NCBI GenBank assembly: GCA_039029355.1
Contig: JBCCGI010000010.1
Location: forward strand, 91,112-155,111
Reading direction: 5' to 3'
Length of the DNA: 64,000 nucleotides
From: JBCCGI01 sp039029355
GTDB lineage: Bacteria; Planctomycetota; UBA1135; GCA-002686595
In this document: piece after piece, positions 1 through 7,761 of the stretch
Numbering within the stretch: position 1 is the first letter of the stretch
Layout: each line of letters begins with the position of its first letter
The notes under the pieces: generated by a model
The model's database searches: none
Seen by the model: only the letters and a program-made list of their open reading frames with translations
What the model was told of the DNA's origin: nothing
Made by a program: the position numbers and the translations under genes

Positions 1-1
1 C

Positions 2-1813
2 GCGCAGGGATCGCTCGGCGTGTTCCTACGGGGCCAGTCCGCCGCGTCGACCGTGATCACGAGCCCGTGGGGAGAGAGCGGCCTGGAGAGCGTGCTGTCC
101 TTCACCCAGGACGGGCACGTGATCGGTACGCCCTACTACATGTCGCCCGAGCAGGCCGAGCACGAGACGCACACCGTCGACGGCCGCACCGACGTCTACT
201 CGGTGGGCGCGATCCTCTACGAGCTGCTCGCGGGCCACGCGCCCTACGACGAGCGCCGCCCGAGCGAGGAGCAGGCCCCGCCGCTAAGCGTCGTGCTGCA
301 GCGTCTGCTCGACGGACCGCCCAAGCCTCTCAGCCAGGTCGCCCCCGGCGCGCCGGCCGAGCTCGCCTCGATCTGCGAGAAGGCTATGGAGCGCGACGTC
401 GAGCGCCGCTATGGGAGCATGGTCGAGCTGCGCGACGACCTGCAGGCGTACCTGGAGAACCGGGTCGTCAAGGCGCACGCGACGGGTGCGTTGGCGGAGG
501 CGAAGAAGTGGGTCTTGCGCAACCGAGGTGTCGCCTCGGCGGTCGGCGTCGCGTTGCTCGCGGTCGTCGCGTTGGTCGGCTTCGCCCTGGAGTCGCAGCG
601 GCGCGAGCTGCGGCAGGCGGATGCCGTCGCCTTGTCGGCGCTGCTCGTCAAGGAAAACCGGGAGGTCTGGGCCGCGGTGCTGGGAGGCGAGCGGATCGCG
701 GCCTGGGTCGAGTCGTTCGAGGAGCTGCTCGGCCGTATGGACGGGGACGACGCGTGGGATGAGTCCGGAGGCCTCGGGCACCTGGGAGCCGAGGTCGCCC
801 AGGATCTGGCCCGGCTTGGCGGTCCCCCTGGAGCGCTGGCACGCATGCGGTCGCGGCTTGATTTGGCGGAGAGGATCGAGGAGCTCACGGTCTCGGGTGA
901 GCAGGCCGACACGGCTTGGAAGGACGCGGCCGCCTTCGTGCGCTCATCCGACGCCTACGGCGGGATCGAGCTGACCCCGCGCCTGGGACTTCTGCCGCTC
1001 GGGGTGGACCCTAGGTCGGGGCTCTATGAGTTCGTCGACCTTCAGACGGGGCTGCCTCCCGAGCTCGATCCAGCTACCAACGAGCGAGTCGTGGGGGAGG
1101 AGACCGGCGTGGTCTTCGTGCTTGTCCCCGGTGGCGACTTCGCGTTCGGTCCTCCCGGCGCAAGCGAGTCTCGTTCCGTCCCGCCCTTCCTGATCTCGAA
1201 ATACGAGCTGACTCAGGGGCAGTGGCAGCGGATGACCGGTGATACGCGCGGTCAGTTCGGTCCGGGGTCGACGTTCCGAGGCCGGGTCAACGACCTGTCT
1301 CACCCCGTGGAGCTCGTGAGCTGGGAAGAGTGCTCGCGCTTCCTGGAGGGCTTCGGCTTCGCGCTTCCCACCGAGGTCGAGTGGGAGTACGCGGCCAGGG
1401 CTCGCTCTACGTGGGACTGGTCGACGGGGCCGGAGTACACCAGCTTGGAGGGGCACGCGAACCTCGCGGACCGCTCGGGCGTCGAGGCCGGACTCCCCAT
1501 CAAGGGAGCCGCCGACACGTGGCCCGATCTCGACGACGGCTTTGCTTGGACAGCGCCGGTTGGATCGCTCTTGCCGAATGCCTTCGGGCTGCACGACGTG
1601 CACGGCAACGTCTTCGAGTGGTGCGCGGACGAGTGGACGCTCGATTCGGATGCGGTCGTCACGGTCGGAGAGATCAGCCATGCCATCCGCGGAGGTGGCT
1701 GGAACTCGTACTACAAGTTTGCCACGAGTCACTACCGCCTTGGAGCCGCCGAGTCTACTCGCCGCGCCAGCCTCGGCGCTCGGCCGGTGCTTCGCGTCAC
1801 CCCGAACGGCTAG
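2..1813 (+). CDS. Ser/Thr protein kinase fused to FGE-sulfatase-like domain, 5' end missing
   Basis: The frame is open from the window edge, so the kinase N-lobe, catalytic loop and DFG lie outside. Counting from a GTG at 20, residues 30-150 are the kinase C-lobe: the activation-segment end GTPYYMSPEQAE, the subdomain IX aspartate in GRTDVYSVG, and the CEKAMERD helix. A basic linker (AKKWVLRNRG) leads to one membrane helix at about 171-190. Residues about 364-595 form a formylglycine-generating-enzyme-like domain with FVLVPGGDF, LPTEVEWEYAARA, HGNVFEWC and a closing IRGGGWN. I see no copper-site cysteine pair of a true FGE, so this is probably a binding or structural domain. The juxtamembrane segment closely resembles that of the WD40 kinase at 52729. 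It converges on a sigma-factor gene with a 9-bp gap; Planctomycetota commonly pair kinases with ECF sigma factors. Confidence 0.9.
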   Translation, partial: AQGSLGVFLRGQSAASTVITSPWGESGLESVLSFTQDGHVIGTPYYMSPEQAEHETHTVDGRTDVYSVGAILYELLAGHAPYDERRPSEEQAPPLSVVLQRLLDGPPKPLSQVAPGAPAELASICEKAMERDVERRYGSMVELRDDLQAYLENRVVKAHATGALAEAKKWVLRNRGVASAVGVALLAVVALVGFALESQRRELRQADAVALSALLVKENREVWAAVLGGERIAAWVESFEELLGRMDGDDAWDESGGLGHLGAEVAQDLARLGGPPGALARMRSRLDLAERIEELTVSGEQADTAWKDAAAFVRSSDAYGGIELTPRLGLLPLGVDPRSGLYEFVDLQTGLPPELDPATNERVVGEETGVVFVLVPGGDFAFGPPGASESRSVPPFLISKYELTQGQWQRMTGDTRGQFGPGSTFRGRVNDLSHPVELVSWEECSRFLEGFGFALPTEVEWEYAARARSTWDWSTGPEYTSLEGHANLADRSGVEAGLPIKGAADTWPDLDDGFAWTAPVGSLLPNAFGLHDVHGNVFEWCADEWTLDSDAVVTVGEISHAIRGGGWNSYYKFATSHYRLGAAESTRRASLGARPVLRVTPNG

Positions 1814-1822
1814 CTTGGATCC

Positions 1823-2638
1823 CTACTCCTGAACGGAGCGATTCCGTCGCTCGGGTCCCGCCATCTTGCGCGCGATCGACGCTCGCGCCCGCGACAGCAG
1901 CATCGACACGGCCGCCTCGCTGCGTCCCAGCTTCGCGCCGATCTCGCGGTACGACAGCCCGTCGCGGTAGCGCAGGCGCACGACCTCACCCTGGAGGCCG
2001 CCGAGCGTCTCGATCACGCGGTCGAGCCGCTGGCGCTTCTCCTCCCACTCGCGCTTTTCGCGCCAGGCGGCGGTGCCCTCCTCCTCGCTCGAAGCGCGTA
2101 GCTCGAGCTCGGTCGTATCGACATCGCTGGAGGGGACCTGGCCTCGGCTCAGGTTGCGGATGCGGTTCTCGACCAGGGCGCGGAGCCAGGGGCGGAACGA
2201 GTCCTCCTTGCTTTGCCGGAAGCGTACGAGCGAGCGGATCGACTCCGCCAGCACGTCCTGTGCGACATCGCCCGAATCCAGTCGCTGGCGCAGCGACTGG
2301 CCCAGCCTGCGCCGGACCATGTCGAGGACACGCGGGTGGTAGCGCTCCATCAGGAGCGACAGCGCGTGGCGGTTGCCGTCCTGCGCCTCCCTGACCAGCA
2401 GCGCGGTGTGCTCTTCGAGCAATGGATCCTCGTCGCGAGGAGTCGGTGTGCCGACCGCCGGCGAGGCCAGGAACTCGGCCCAGGCCTCTTTCTCCGTCAA
2501 CGGCTCGACATCGGGCTCCAGTCCGCAGTCGCGCATCGCTGCGTACCAGGCCTGATCCGGATTCGAGACCTCTTGGTTGGCCGCACTGCGGCCCTCACGG
2601 AAGCTCATCGCAGATTGAGTTCCACCTCGATCGTCCAT
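1823..2638 (-). CDS. ECF-type RNA polymerase sigma factor
   Basis: A 271-residue sigma-70 family protein that would direct RNA polymerase to alternative promoters. An N-terminal extension of about 85 residues precedes region 2 (LMERYHPRVLDMVRRRLG, then DVAQDVLAESIRSL and FRPWLRALVENRIRN). A hydrophilic linker follows, then region 4 with LDRVIETLGGLQGEVVRL and the helix-turn-helix SYREIGAKLGRSEAAVSMLL. GGAG lies 8 nt before the ATG, supporting the start. It is the last of three sigma genes on this strand and ends 9 bp from the convergent kinase gene. The N-terminal extension is longer than in classical ECF proteins and may be regulatory. No anti-sigma gene is adjacent, so control by the neighbouring kinase is plausible but inferred. 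Confidence 0.9.
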   Translation of the reverse strand: MDDRGGTQSAMSFREGRSAANQEVSNPDQAWYAAMRDCGLEPDVEPLTEKEAWAEFLASPAVGTPTPRDEDPLLEEHTALLVREAQDGNRHALSLLMERYHPRVLDMVRRRLGQSLRQRLDSGDVAQDVLAESIRSLVRFRQSKEDSFRPWLRALVENRIRNLSRGQVPSSDVDTTELELRASSEEEGTAAWREKREWEEKRQRLDRVIETLGGLQGEVVRLRYRDGLSYREIGAKLGRSEAAVSMLLSRARASIARKMAGPERRNRSVQE

Positions 2639-2770
2639 CGTGCGAGCTCCGACGAGCAGAAGGGAACGGGTATAGGAGTTACATCAACCCCTGGCCGAAG
2701 GCTGAAAGCCGATCATAGCCGTGCCCCGCGCGGGCTATCAAGGTGAGTAGGCCGACTTTACCTGCGAGCG

Positions 2771-3502
2771 TCACGCCGTTTCGTCGCGGGATCGCCTCCT
2801 GAGCACGTCACGCAGCTTGAGGCGCGCCCGGACCAGCAGCATCGGCACGGCGCCCTCGACGCGCCCGAGCGATCGGGCGATGTCGCGGAGCGGGGTTCCC
2901 GACAGCCTCTTCCGGAGCGCGAAGGCATAGTCCGGATGCGTCTTCTCAAGCTCGTTCAATGCGAGGTCGATGCGCGTCGAGTCGTGCCGACAGGGCGGAC
3001 GCTCCGGGAGCACGTCGCAAAGCTCGGGGATCAGCGGGGCCGGCACGGGCGTGCCGTCGGCGGCCCGGTTCATCCGGAGGATGGTGTTGTGGACCAGGAC
3101 GCGCAGCCAGCCGCTGACGCTCCCCTTCTCGCGGACCTCGAGGCGATCGAGCGAGCGCACGACCTGCACGTTGGCCTCCTGTTGCACGTCGGCGGAGTCG
3201 AGGTGGCGGCGCAGCCCCGGACCGAGCTTGCGGCGGGCAAAGGAGCGGATGCGGGGCTGGACGCGCTCGACGAAGAGGTCGCGCGCCTCGGTATTGCCCA
3301 GCTGGCTCGCGCGGATCAGCGTCTCGGTCAGGCCCGTCGACTCGGGCGTCTCCCGCACCAACCTGCGCAGCTCGAAGCAGTCCGAGAAGGGGGCGGACTC
3401 GAACTCGTGCAGCGCCTCCCGATCGGTTAGGCCGACGCAGTCCGCTTCCGCTCCGGTGGCGTCTACTTGCTGATACCAATATTGATTGATTCGTGCGCTC
3501 AT
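2771..3502 (-). CDS. ECF-type RNA polymerase sigma factor
   Basis: A 243-residue sigma-70 family protein with the same plan as its downstream neighbour. An N-terminal extension of about 75 residues precedes region 2 (LFVERVQPRIRSFARRKLG, SADVQQEANVQVVRSLDRL, VSGWLRVLVHNTILRMNR). Region 4 is at the C-terminus (LNELEKTHPDYAFALRKRL, then PLRDIARSLGRVEGAVPMLL). The ATG starts 3 nt after the stop of the sigma-like gene at 3506-4009, so the two are almost certainly co-transcribed and may be translationally coupled; its own Shine-Dalgarno sequence is weak. The similarity of extension and domain order to the 1823-2638 product suggests duplication. Target promoters are unknown. Confidence 0.88.
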   Translation of the reverse strand: MSARINQYWYQQVDATGAEADCVGLTDREALHEFESAPFSDCFELRRLVRETPESTGLTETLIRASQLGNTEARDLFVERVQPRIRSFARRKLGPGLRRHLDSADVQQEANVQVVRSLDRLEVREKGSVSGWLRVLVHNTILRMNRAADGTPVPAPLIPELCDVLPERPPCRHDSTRIDLALNELEKTHPDYAFALRKRLSGTPLRDIARSLGRVEGAVPMLLVRARLKLRDVLRRRSRDETA

Positions 3503-3505
3503 TTC

Positions 3506-4009
3506 TTATGCCTTGTAGAAGCGGAGGCGCGCCTCGGCGCGCATTTCCAGGGCTCGGTCTTCGTCGACCCCGAGGACCTCACAGAGGATCTGGATCGGCG
3601 CCCTTCCACCGCAGTCAAGATCGAGCTGCAGCACCGTTCGGTGCGGATCGGGCAGGCGCCCGATTCTCTCAACGGTCTCGTCCAGCTGAACTTGCTGTTC
3701 TCTCGTCCGCTTTCTCGGACGGGGCTGCTTCCCCACGCGCTCGATCGCCAACTCCCTGCCGATTTGGAACACCCAGAAGGCGAGCGCTTCGGGGCGGCCG
3801 GGGCGGAACTCGTGGGCGCGCCCGAAGGCAGACACCGCCGCCTCGACGATGATCGAGTTGATCGTGCCTGGCGGCAGATGTCTCGCGTACCGCAGCTCGA
3901 GGAGCCCACGCAGGCGCTCCGCGTTCTGCAGGAGCAAGTCGAAGGCCTCCTTCTTCCGATCGAGCTGGATCAACCTCACGAAGAGGCGCCCACTGTCCTG
4001 TCCCTCCAT
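3506..4009 (-). CDS. Divergent sigma-70-like protein, first gene of the sigma cluster
   Basis: A 167-residue protein resembling a short ECF sigma factor. A region-2-like half (LLQNAERLRGLLELRYARHL, AAVSAFGRAHEF, ALAFWVFQIGRELAIERVG) is followed by a region-4-like half (VERIGRLPDPHRTVLQLDLD, then ILCEVLGVDEDRALEMRAEA). The region 4 helix-turn-helix is more acidic than usual, so DNA binding may be weakened or altered. GGGAG 7 nt before the ATG supports the start. It heads the minus-strand sigma cluster, next to the long gene-free region that must hold its promoter. It could be a genuine small sigma factor or a derived regulator of the two sigma factors encoded after it; I cannot separate these. 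Confidence 0.7.
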   Translation of the reverse strand: MEGQDSGRLFVRLIQLDRKKEAFDLLLQNAERLRGLLELRYARHLPPGTINSIIVEAAVSAFGRAHEFRPGRPEALAFWVFQIGRELAIERVGKQPRPRKRTREQQVQLDETVERIGRLPDPHRTVLQLDLDCGGRAPIQILCEVLGVDEDRALEMRAEARLRFYKA

Positions 4010-4770
4010 CTCGTACTCCCCGTTCGGCGGTTGGCCCTTTAGGGTGCCTCCCCGGCGTTCGCTCAGGTTGGGAAGACCGAATGGTCCGGCAGGGTGTGAG
4101 GGGAAGTCACCTCGGCTCGTCCTCGACAGGGCAAGCCCTATCGAGACGAACGATCGTGGTTCAAGGTTCCGGCTGACTCACCGGTTTAGTCGCTTTAGCA
4201 GGTCGCTGTCTTGTCAACGGGCGCGAGTGCGCAAACTGACGATACGCGCTCCATTCCGGACAAGATGTACACGTGTTGTTGTCGTTTGTTCCCGCGCTTC
4301 ATGTTTGGTGGAAGTCGAATTCGACGTACAAAAAATCCGGGATTCGGCGTTAGGTTTCGCCGGTCGCAACGTGGCGCTCGCAAACCGGCGGAACCATGGA
4401 TGCACTAATCGCATAGCCCGAAGAAACGTCGAAGCCGGACGGCCGATGGCGAGAACTCGAGAAATCAAAAAACGACGTTGTGACTCGCCGTTTCGAGGTC
4501 TCTCCACGATGAGTCGGACAGCAAGAGCACCACGCCCCGGGGGAGAGCCGCGAGGCGCCGCCGTGCGTCCGTGTGAGACCGCTCGCAGGGTCTCCTGCCG
4601 CGTAGGGGTGATGCACGGCACGCGCCGCGACGGGACGACTGGGTCGTCCCCGGCGGAGTGTGGGTAGGCCTCTGAGGGGAAGCCTTCCCACGCCTCCGTG
4701 GCGGGTCTCTTGGTGCCCAAGGGCGCCGGCCGTCGGAGGACGGCCGGCGCCTCCCAACTTCGGGCATTCC
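4010..4770. other. 761-bp gene-free region upstream of the sigma cluster
   Basis: No convincing gene is visible on either strand; the short open frames have no recognisable motif. The stretch from about 4190 to 4450 is clearly less GC-rich than its surroundings and contains a poly-A run near 4330. It carries a perfect 12-bp palindrome, GTCGAATTCGAC, at 4314-4325 and an 8-bp palindrome, ACACGTGT, at 4269-4276. The promoter of the minus-strand sigma operon should lie at its low-coordinate end. A regulatory region with operator sites, or a small RNA gene, are both possible. Confidence 0.5.
4723..4750 (-). terminator. Strong hairpin after the DUF2339 gene
   Basis: A perfect 12-bp stem (GCGCCGGCCGTC with its complement) around a GGAG loop lies 20 bp past the stop of the minus-strand gene ending at 4771. 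There is no clear T-tract, which is common in very GC-rich genomes. Confidence 0.6.
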
Positions 4771-7725
4771 CTAAGCGCGCCGGAACACGAAGCGCTGGTA
4801 GAGCAGGGACACCGTGATCAGGGAGACCGCGAGTCCCGCGAGCGAGCCGACCCGGTGCAGTCCGTCCAGCTCCCCGAGGTCGTAGAGGAAGACCTTGGCG
4901 ATGGTCCCGAGGAAGAGCAGCAGGCTCGCCCAACGGAGACCCCCGACCCGTGCTCCGACGCCGGCGAGGAGCAGCGCGAGCGCGTAGACCGCCCACGCGA
5001 GCGACGCGGCGAGGTCGCGCGTCGGCATCCGCTCGCCCGCGAAGGACAGCCGCGCGCCCGGCTTCCCGAAGAAGTCCAGCACCTGGAACGTGAGCCAGAA
5101 GAACCCCAGCACGACGGCGCATAGGCCGACCAGGCCCGCAAGCAGCCGGTCGGCGCGCTGCTCGGGGCCTCGCTCGGGGCGGCGCAGGATCCACGCCGCG
5201 ACCCCGAGCGCAGAGGCCGGCACCAGGTGGACGTAGGAGACCCAGGAGGCGATCGGCACGCCCTCGTGCTCGTACGGCGCCTCGAGCGCCCGCCCGACGA
5301 GGCAGAGCGTCGCCGCCAGCGCGGCGATGCCCGCCACGGCCCCGACCGCCGAGCTTCCGATCCGCCGCCCGAAGGCGGCGAGGGCGAGCGCGGCGAGCGC
5401 GATAGCCACCAGCGGCCAGCCGAACTCGAGCTGCACCGGGAGAGCGGTCGCCAACAGCACCAGCGCGACGCTCCCGAACCAGGCGCGCGCGGTGTCCAGC
5501 GCCGGGGCCCCCGCGAGCCTGCGCGCCGCGACCCAGCCCAGCGCGCCGACCGAGGCCCCGGCGATCACCAGCGGCAGGGCCGCCACCTTGTCGCTGAAGC
5601 GGTCGACGTAGTGCCAGTGGATCAGCGGGTACGCCAGCGGAACTACCAGGGCCGCCGCGATCCAGGGCGCGCGGCGTTCCCGGCCGGCAGCGAAGGGAAG
5701 CGGCGCGGCGGCCAGCAGGAGGGCAGCGACCGACAGGGAGGCGAGCTGGACCAGCGGGTAGGGGGCGTCGAGGTTGAACGTGAACTCGAGCTGGAGCACG
5801 ACGACGATCAGCGCCCCGGCGGCGATCCACAGCCACGATCCAAGCCGGCCCGCCGCTACGGCGAGCACGCCGACCACGGCCAGCAGGCCCAGCTGCATCG
5901 CGGTCAGCTGGTCCTCTAGTAGGCGCCGGAGCGGCGACAGGCCGGCGAGCCCCGGTACCACGGTCAGCCCGACCGCGTGCCACGCGCCCCAGCGCGCGCG
6001 CGCCGTGAGCATCTGCCCGGCGGCCAGGAGGGCGAGCGCGGCCACGGCGACCGCCGCGAGGTAGAGCAACGGCGGAGGCAGCAGCTCGCCCCCGGCGTCG
6101 CGGTGCTCGACCGCGTACAGGAGCAACCCCAGGCCCGTCCCCGAACCCGCCGCCAGCGCGGGCAGGCCACGCCCGGCGAGCGCCGCCTGCCGCACGAGCA
6201 GCGCAGCCGGCAGCGCCAGGGCGAAGGCCCACGCGCCGAGCGGCGCGCGCGCTCCCACCGGCGGCGCCAGCGCCACCAGGAAGATCAGCCCGCCGGCCGT
6301 GAGCGCCGCCGCCGGTGCGTGCCCGAACCCGCCGCCCGCGCGCCGCTCGAGCTCGGCGAAGAGGTGGAAGACCGCCGCGATGCCGCCGCCGAGGAGGGCG
6401 AGCCTCCACACGCCGCCGACCTCCAGCTCGGTGCCCAGCACCCATACGCCCAGGACCGACACGGCCGCCGCCGCCGCTCCGACCGCGAGCCACGGCGCGC
6501 GCTGCGCCCGCGCCAGCACGCACCCCGCGGCTCCGAGCAACGCGACCAGCGCCGCGACCGATCCCATGTGCCCGTGGAAGTCGGTGTCCGCCGCGAAGTG
6601 GACCGCGAAGGCGAAGGGCAGGAGCACCGCGCCGGACTGGCTCAACAACCAGCCGCGCCGCGCGCGCTGTGCGGGGCTCAGCCCGGTCAGCGCGAATACC
6701 GTGGCGAACACCGCCAGGATGGCGAGGCCCACCAGCGTGCCGCCCACGTCCATCGAGCCGAAGATCCACAGGCTCTCGAAGAGAAAGGTCCCGAGCAGCG
6801 CGAGCACACCGAGCGACGGCCAGCCGCTCCTGCGTCCGACGAAGAGCAGCCCGAGGTCCAGCAGCAGCAGGTAGCCGAACAGGCCGAAGGGTTGCTCGGC
6901 GTCGGCGCTGAGGAGGTACGCGGCGCTGAAGCCCCCGACCAGCCCGAGCACCGCGGTGAGCTGCGACCGGTGGCGCACCGCGAGCACGCAAGCGAGCGCC
7001 GTGACCGCCGCCAACAGCGGCAGCGCCGCGAGCAGGCTGAGGTAGCCGTAGAGACGGTGCGCGGCCCAGACGGCGGCGTAGAGCGCGACGATGCCCGCGC
7101 CCTCCAGAGCGCTCGGCGCGAAGCGATAGTCGCGCCGGCGGAGGAAGGCACCGGCGACGATCCCCGCGAGCCCCAGCCCGGCGCCGGACCAGCAGCGCGC
7201 CGCCGGGTCGATCCACTGGTTCTCGAAGGCGAGCCTCACGAACAGGATCGACGCGAGCGCGGCGAAGATGCCGCCGAGCACGGCGGCGCCGCGCACGCCG
7301 GCCCAGCGCTCCCAGTCGATGCGCCGATGGAGCGGCACCGGAGGCGGCGCCGGCTCGGAAGGCGCGTCCGGCGCCATCGCCTCCGGCGAGTCGGCGGGGC
7401 TTGCGGCGCCGGCGGAGTCGTCGACGCCGGTGGGCTCACCGGCCCCCTCCGCGGGGCCGGAGGAGGCGGCGGGGTCGGCCGAGCGCAGGGGCGCCGGCGC
7501 GGCGTCCCCCGGGCCGGGGGACGGCTTAGCGGCGGGCGCCGGCTCGGTGCGCGGCTCGGCGGCCGAGACCGCGCCCTGGCGCAGCGCGCGCAGCTCTCGC
7601 TCGAGCGCATCGACGCGCTTGCGCAGCGCTGCGCCGCGCAGGACCGCGACGAGCGCCAGGAGCGGCGCGCTCAGGAGCGCCAGGAACGCGCCGAGCGCGA
7701 CGAGGGCGAGAAGGACTTCTTCCAT
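4771..7725 (-). CDS. DUF2339-type polytopic membrane protein
   Basis: A 984-residue integral membrane protein. An N-terminal helix (about 4-28) is followed by a short coiled segment (RKRVDALERELRALRQ) and an Ala/Pro/Glu-rich linker to about residue 130. The signature RIDWERWAGVRGAAVLGG then opens a long run of some two dozen hydrophobic helices. The arrangement of coiled coil, low-complexity linker, W-E-R-W motif and multiple helices is that of the DUF2339 family, which has no assigned biochemical role. The ATG at 7725 gives the complete N-terminal helix. The next gene upstream on the same strand ends 36 bp away with a hairpin between them, so co-transcription is uncertain. The charged loops are few and no catalytic motif is visible. 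Confidence 0.85.
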   Translation of the reverse strand: MEEVLLALVALGAFLALLSAPLLALVAVLRGAALRKRVDALERELRALRQGAVSAAEPRTEPAPAAKPSPGPGDAAPAPLRSADPAASSGPAEGAGEPTGVDDSAGAASPADSPEAMAPDAPSEPAPPPVPLHRRIDWERWAGVRGAAVLGGIFAALASILFVRLAFENQWIDPAARCWSGAGLGLAGIVAGAFLRRRDYRFAPSALEGAGIVALYAAVWAAHRLYGYLSLLAALPLLAAVTALACVLAVRHRSQLTAVLGLVGGFSAAYLLSADAEQPFGLFGYLLLLDLGLLFVGRRSGWPSLGVLALLGTFLFESLWIFGSMDVGGTLVGLAILAVFATVFALTGLSPAQRARRGWLLSQSGAVLLPFAFAVHFAADTDFHGHMGSVAALVALLGAAGCVLARAQRAPWLAVGAAAAAVSVLGVWVLGTELEVGGVWRLALLGGGIAAVFHLFAELERRAGGGFGHAPAAALTAGGLIFLVALAPPVGARAPLGAWAFALALPAALLVRQAALAGRGLPALAAGSGTGLGLLLYAVEHRDAGGELLPPPLLYLAAVAVAALALLAAGQMLTARARWGAWHAVGLTVVPGLAGLSPLRRLLEDQLTAMQLGLLAVVGVLAVAAGRLGSWLWIAAGALIVVVLQLEFTFNLDAPYPLVQLASLSVAALLLAAAPLPFAAGRERRAPWIAAALVVPLAYPLIHWHYVDRFSDKVAALPLVIAGASVGALGWVAARRLAGAPALDTARAWFGSVALVLLATALPVQLEFGWPLVAIALAALALAAFGRRIGSSAVGAVAGIAALAATLCLVGRALEAPYEHEGVPIASWVSYVHLVPASALGVAAWILRRPERGPEQRADRLLAGLVGLCAVVLGFFWLTFQVLDFFGKPGARLSFAGERMPTRDLAASLAWAVYALALLLAGVGARVGGLRWASLLLFLGTIAKVFLYDLGELDGLHRVGSLAGLAVSLITVSLLYQRFVFRRA

Positions 7726-7732
7726 ACGGGCC

Positions 7733-7751
7733 GGCCCGCGCGTCGCGGGCC
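7733..7751 (-). terminator. Hairpin between the DUF2339 gene and the HExxH-protein gene
   Basis: A perfect 8-bp stem GGCCCGCG/CGCGGGCC with a 3-nt loop lies just past the stop codon of the minus-strand gene at 7762. It could attenuate read-through into the DUF2339 gene. Confidence 0.4.
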
Positions 7752-7761
7752 AGCCCGGACG

